64,000 bases of DNA from Pokkaliibacter sp046614695 (GTDB taxonomy: Bacteria > Pseudomonadota > Gammaproteobacteria > Pseudomonadales > Balneatricaceae), in contig NZ_JBKKHQ010000016.1 of NCBI RefSeq assembly GCF_046614695.1, positions 1 to 64,000 on the forward strand, read 5' to 3'. Shown piece by piece: positions 60,109-64,000 of the stretch. The notes under the pieces were generated by a model, which saw only the letters and a list, made by a program, of their open reading frames with translations, was not told the DNA's origin and made no database searches. Positions within the stretch are counted from its first letter, which is position 1, and the number at the start of each line of letters is the position of its first letter. The position numbers and the translations under genes are program-made.

Positions 60109-62475
60109 ATGTTTGCGAGTCTGCGGAGCCGTCTGATTCTTTTCGTACTGCTGGTGCTGGCACTGACCCAGCTCCTGACGGCGGCCTACACCCTCAACAC
60201 CATGGAAACCCATGTCCGCTCGGACGCTGAAGACCGCCTGTTATTAGGCTCCCGTGTTTTCAATAATGCGATTCGCGTTAACGGTGAACAGATCACCAAC
60301 GCGATGGATATTCTGGCCGATGATCGCGGCTTCAAAACCAGCCTGCTCAACTCCAATAGCGATGAAGTTCGTCTGGCGCTGAACACCCGTGCCCATCGTA
60401 TGGGCGCTGAGCTGGCATTTGTGATGACCGAGCAGGGGATCGTACTCGGCTCCAATGTCTCAAGCCTGGTAACGGGCAAACCTTTTCCTATCCCTGATTT
60501 CAAAGATCATGTCCGTGACCGCGGTTATACCGTGGATGTCACGGTGGTGAACGGCAAACTCTATGAAATGGTCGCCGTCCCTCTTGAACTAAACGAGCCC
60601 ATGGCCAGCATGCCGAAAGAGGCAAACCCGCTGGATAAACGCCTGGCGCTGGTGATGGCTTTCCCTATGAATCAGGAAATGGCGCACGAAGTCAGCGCCA
60701 TTACCAATCTTGATCTGAGCTTCCTCGGCTACGATAACGGTAGCCAGCTGGTTATGGCCTCCACGCTTTCGGCAGATGCGACCCGTGCGATTGAACAGGA
60801 AGTGGATAAACAGCGCCCCCCGATTAATCAGCTTTTTACCACGGGGAGCGGGCGCTTTCGTGCACTGATGGTGCCGCTGGCGACGGTCGGGAACGAACCT
60901 GTCTTCGCGTTGCTGTATCTGGATAACCACCATTTGCAAATGCTCAGCGCCCAGCTGCAAAAGCAGCTGATTATGGTGTTCTTTATCACCGTGCTGCTGG
61001 GCGTGGTGGTGGCATTCCCGCTATCGCGCTCGGTCTCTGGCCCCGTCAAGGAGCTGGCCGAGTTTGCCACCGCCGTTGGTCGGGGGGAGTCTTCCAGGCC
61101 GCCGCGGGTCATCAAGGGCGAGATCGGCATGTTGAACCAGACGCTGCAACAGATGCAGGCCAACATCCGCCACCGTGAAGAACAGCTCACCTTCCAGAGC
61201 AGCCATGATGATCTTACCGGGCTGATGAACCGTGTTGCAATGACGCAATACCTGCGCAAACTCCTGCTGGACCCGTCCCGTCCGGAAGGGACGGTCATGC
61301 AAATCTGTATTCGTGACTTTAAAGAGATCAATAACGCCCTGGGTTATCAGAACGGTGACGATACTCTTTGCGAGTTTTCCCGACGCCTGGCGGCTTTGCC
61401 TGTCGATGCAGTTTCCCGTCATGGCGGAGATGAGTTCTTTATTGTATCGACGGGTCATCTGGGGCCGGAGCTGATTGAAGATCTGCTCAAGCCTCTGGTG
61501 GCGCCAATGGTTATTCAGGGAACCCAGCTGTCTCTGCGTGTGGCAACGGGTGTGGTCTACTTCCCGGATCAGGGCCGCCATGTGAATGAGCTGGGCCGTC
61601 GTGCGGATATTGCAATTAACCTGGCCAAGCAAAACAGCTTGTCACTGTTCTTCTATAAAGATGGTCTGGATGAAAGCCACCGCCGTGAGCTGCGTCTGAT
61701 CCGCGATCTGCGCCGCGCACTGGCCAACGGTGAGATCTATCTGGTGTATCAGCCCAAGATCACCCTGATTACCAATCGTTGTAACGCCGTCGAAGCGATG
61801 ATCCGCTGGCTACACCCGGAACTGGGTGTGGTGCCACCGGATGAGTTTATTCGTCTGGCGGAGCACTCAGGGAATATTGGTCTGGTCACCCGCTGGGTAA
61901 TGGGCTCGGCCATGGACCAGATTCAGCACTGGCATGATGCGGGCCGCGAGATGAAAGTGGCGGTCAACCTGTCCGTGCGTGATCTCAGTGATCCGGCCTT
62001 CCTGCCGGAAGTGCAGCGTCTGATTGATCGTAATCCCACCGCTTCTCGTGGTTTGATGTTTGAAGTCACGGAAAGCCAGATGATGACCGATGCTGAGCGG
62101 GTGATTAAAACCCTGCAGCAGCTGCGTGCCATGGGCTTCCCGCTGGCGATTGATGATTTTGGTACGGGGCACTCCAGTCTGGCTTATCTGAAGCGTCTGC
62201 CTGTGGATGAGCTGAAAATCGACAAGTCCTTCATCAAGAACATCAGTGATGATGATCAGAACCGCCTCATTGTGGCTACGACGATCCGACTGGCCCATGC
62301 CATGGGGATGACCGTAACCGCAGAAGGGATTGAAGAGAAAGACAGTCTGGAAACGCTGCAGGCCATGGGCTGCGATACGGTGCAGGGCTTCTACTTCACC
62401 AAACCCTTGCCCCCGGCGAAGCTGGAGGCCTGGATTGATGGCCCGAATGATCTTATTGACGGCTCGCCCGTCTGA
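60109..62475 (+). CDS. membrane sensor with HAMP, intact GGDEF and EAL domains
   Basis: 788 residues: helix about 7-29, a large periplasmic sensor to about 284 (a CACHE-like fold is possible), helix 2 about 285-305, HAMP, GGDEF about 355-510 with the full HGGDEF motif near 437, and EAL about 525-780 with EAM near 559, DDFGTGHSS, KIDKSF and AEGIEE. No RxxD inhibitory site lies five residues before GGDEF. Both activities are possible, so the net direction is open. The upstream gap is 248 bp, so it is likely its own unit. Confidence 0.9.
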   Translation: MFASLRSRLILFVLLVLALTQLLTAAYTLNTMETHVRSDAEDRLLLGSRVFNNAIRVNGEQITNAMDILADDRGFKTSLLNSNSDEVRLALNTRAHRMGAELAFVMTEQGIVLGSNVSSLVTGKPFPIPDFKDHVRDRGYTVDVTVVNGKLYEMVAVPLELNEPMASMPKEANPLDKRLALVMAFPMNQEMAHEVSAITNLDLSFLGYDNGSQLVMASTLSADATRAIEQEVDKQRPPINQLFTTGSGRFRALMVPLATVGNEPVFALLYLDNHHLQMLSAQLQKQLIMVFFITVLLGVVVAFPLSRSVSGPVKELAEFATAVGRGESSRPPRVIKGEIGMLNQTLQQMQANIRHREEQLTFQSSHDDLTGLMNRVAMTQYLRKLLLDPSRPEGTVMQICIRDFKEINNALGYQNGDDTLCEFSRRLAALPVDAVSRHGGDEFFIVSTGHLGPELIEDLLKPLVAPMVIQGTQLSLRVATGVVYFPDQGRHVNELGRRADIAINLAKQNSLSLFFYKDGLDESHRRELRLIRDLRRALANGEIYLVYQPKITLITNRCNAVEAMIRWLHPELGVVPPDEFIRLAEHSGNIGLVTRWVMGSAMDQIQHWHDAGREMKVAVNLSVRDLSDPAFLPEVQRLIDRNPTASRGLMFEVTESQMMTDAERVIKTLQQLRAMGFPLAIDDFGTGHSSLAYLKRLPVDELKIDKSFIKNISDDDQNRLIVATTIRLAHAMGMTVTAEGIEEKDSLETLQAMGCDTVQGFYFTKPLPPAKLEAWIDGPNDLIDGSPV

Positions 62476-62500
62476 CCACGCTTGGCTGAAGCCGCGGGCC

Positions 62501-64000
62501 TCAGGCTAGCGCGCGGCCACTGTAGTGTGATGCGGTGGACGTTGAAAAGGCTTCCCGTGAGCGGCTATAAGGCTGCTCTGCAGTAAGGTGTGCCTCATCG
62601 TCCTGCCCGGTCTGATAGCCACTTTCTTCCAGAACAAAATCCGCGGTTGCCTGATTCACTACTTCAATCTGTGCATCCAGTTGTCGCGTTTGCTCCTGCA
62701 TATCCTGACCGAGCTGATACTGCTGACGGGCATGATCATGGATGTTTTCCATCTTGTCGGCGATTTCTTCAGTGGTAGTGGATATTTCCTCTACCGCCCC
62801 CACCACCTGATAAATATCCGCGCGCAGGTCAGTAATATACTGGCGAATCTCGGTGATGCTGCCTGCCACATCGGCGGCGCTTTGTTCGCCATTGGTGGCC
62901 AGTGTTAAGCCTTTATCCATAAGGATGCTGATAGCCTGGGTTTGCTGACTGAACTCCTGAATGATCACGCCGATACCCTCAGTCGCGGCCACGGTTTTCT
63001 GCGCCAGTGAGCGTACTTCATCGGCCACGACCGAGAAGCCCCGACCAGCATCGCCGGCGCGTGCTGCTTCGATCGCTGCATTGAGTGCCAGAAGGTTGGT
63101 CTGGTCGGCGAGAGAGTTAATGGTATCGAGAATGCCTTTGACGCGAGTACCGGATTGCTGCAGGCGGCTGACCTGTTCGTGAGAATCGCTAATCAGGGTG
63201 GAAAGCTCACGGATGGCACCCGCATTGGTGGTAATCACCGCTTCCCCCTGAGTGGCTTTGGCTTCGGCCTGCTGAGACAAATTGCTGACCTGCGCCGAGC
63301 GCTCGGCAATTTCGTTGAGGGTACTGGAGATTTCCTGAGTCGAGGCGGCTGTCATCTGAATGCGCTCTTCAATCTGACGGCTGCTATGGCTGAGGCTGGT
63401 CATGGTCTGCCCCATGTGTCCCTGGATGGTGGTTAGCGTGGCATTGCCATTCAGTAGTTGCTCCACCAGTGCCGCCATCGATGCCACCATGGCATTGGCT
63501 GACTGGCTAAGCTGGTTAAATTCATCGCGCTTGTTGCGAGTAACCGCGACCCGCTGGGACAAATTACCTTCACCCACCTGATGCATCAGCCCGGAAATGG
63601 CCTTAAGTTTGATATTCAGCCCGCGAGCCAGGGCTATCACGCTTAGCACCAGAATAAGCGCCACACTCACTGAACTGATGATGATCACCAGCAGGCCCGT
63701 TTTTTTCACCTGGGCAATGGTTTCCTCCCCCTCGGCCAGAATGCTGAACTTGATGGTGGTGCCGAGCATTTCCAGTTGATTGGCGAGGTTATCCGTCGTG
63801 GCCTCCAGCGCCACGCTCTCACGGTACAGATCCTGCTTTTGCTGAGCATTCGGTTCGCCCTCGAAACCGACGGACTGGCGAAGCTCCAGCCATTTCTCCC
63901 GCTGCTCAACATAGGTATCGACGCTTTGCACGATATCAGTGGCTTGCTGGGTAAGGTCGTCGTTATTCAGTGCGGCGGCCTGCAGGTTCAATTGCTGGGC
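62501..64000 (-). CDS. methyl-accepting chemotaxis protein, N-terminus beyond window
   Basis: The visible part is 500 codons and the frame stays open through the right edge, so the start is missing. It shows the end of a helical periplasmic sensor, helix 2 (LLVIIISSVSVALILVLSVIAL), HAMP and the full signalling domain with the tip NSLADQTNLLALNAAIEAAR and GDAGRGFSVVADEVRSLAQ. The C-terminal tail is long and polar (about 40 residues) with no CheR pentapeptide. It converges on the GGDEF/EAL gene, leaving only 25 bp between stops. It resembles the receptor at 52510-54390. Confidence 0.92.
   Translation of the reverse strand, partial: AQQLNLQAAALNNDDLTQQATDIVQSVDTYVEQREKWLELRQSVGFEGEPNAQQKQDLYRESVALEATTDNLANQLEMLGTTIKFSILAEGEETIAQVKKTGLLVIIISSVSVALILVLSVIALARGLNIKLKAISGLMHQVGEGNLSQRVAVTRNKRDEFNQLSQSANAMVASMAALVEQLLNGNATLTTIQGHMGQTMTSLSHSSRQIEERIQMTAASTQEISSTLNEIAERSAQVSNLSQQAEAKATQGEAVITTNAGAIRELSTLISDSHEQVSRLQQSGTRVKGILDTINSLADQTNLLALNAAIEAARAGDAGRGFSVVADEVRSLAQKTVAATEGIGVIIQEFSQQTQAISILMDKGLTLATNGEQSAADVAGSITEIRQYITDLRADIYQVVGAVEEISTTTEEIADKMENIHDHARQQYQLGQDMQEQTRQLDAQIEVVNQATADFVLEESGYQTGQDDEAHLTAEQPYSRSREAFSTSTASHYSGRALA

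Noticed and set aside
1..64000. CRISPR array, prophage, transposon or integron
   Set aside because: No direct-repeat array, integrase, transposase or attachment-site duplication was seen; gene content is core-like throughout. Fine-scale repeats could still be missed by eye.

Overview
The window looks like chromosome of a free-living, probably marine gammaproteobacterium. The 5S rRNA tail, the OmpR/EnvZ pair, a roughly 180-kDa class NAD-glutamate dehydrogenase, WaaA, PepD, SrkA and RluA all fit Gammaproteobacteria. The TRAP transporter, PhoX and the many chemotaxis and c-di-GMP proteins resemble Oceanospirillales and their relatives. That placement is an inference from gene content; no sequence comparison was run. 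I see no insertion sequence, prophage, integrase, CRISPR array or tRNA. Codon use looks even throughout, so this reads as core-type chromosome with a few accessory genes.

Layout. 0-2.2 kb: end of an rRNA operon, a small periplasmic protein with a molybdopterin-domain fold, a membrane protein and a lipoprotein esterase. 2.2-6.4 kb: EmrAB-type efflux pump with a divergent TetR regulator, then a glycine-zipper protein. 6.6-14 kb: gabTD for GABA degradation with a divergent LysR regulator, followed by a three-gene TRAP transporter operon. 14-20 kb: small membrane proteins, an aldo/keto reductase and two peptidases (PepD and an M32 carboxypeptidase). 20-27 kb: envelope lipoproteins, small membrane proteins, an acyltransferase and a Tat-exported PhoX phosphatase. 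27-33 kb: flavin monooxygenase, UDP-glucuronate epimerase, WaaA, GalU and a DMT exporter. 33-40 kb: D-amino acid dehydrogenase with a divergent LysR, a GST, a BrkB-like protein, a potassium channel, GNAT plus SrkA, and an EF-hand protein. 41-50 kb: ompR-envZ, the 4.8-kb NAD-glutamate dehydrogenase and an ornithine-type transaminase. 50-52.4 kb: a TetR regulator, purU and rluA. 52.5-64 kb: a sensory block with two chemoreceptors, two GGDEF/EAL proteins and a second molybdopterin-domain protein, interrupted by a TetR-controlled trpBA pair.

How the parts fit. Several genes turn amino acids into central metabolites: GABA to succinate (gabTD), D-amino acids to 2-oxo acids (dadA), and ornithine derivatives to glutamate (transaminase) and on to 2-oxoglutarate (NAD-GDH), with the two peptidases supplying amino acids. 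Both the NAD-GDH gene and the transaminase gene carry upstream tandem modules resembling the pseudomonad ArgR operator, which suggests joint arginine control. GalU, the UDP-glucuronate epimerase and WaaA point to lipopolysaccharide or capsule precursor supply.

The least explained parts are: (1) the periplasmic molybdopterin-fold protein without any domain cysteine, set 16 bp before a GGDEF/EAL membrane protein whose GGDEF site is degenerate, with a paralogue at the left end; (2) the trpBA pair behind a TetR repressor and a 33-bp perfect inverted repeat; (3) paired GTGATCAC palindromes before the TRAP operon; (4) candidate operators at the LysR and TetR divergons. Start codons were moved inward from the longest reading frame wherever a ribosome binding site or family length supported it; this is stated per gene.
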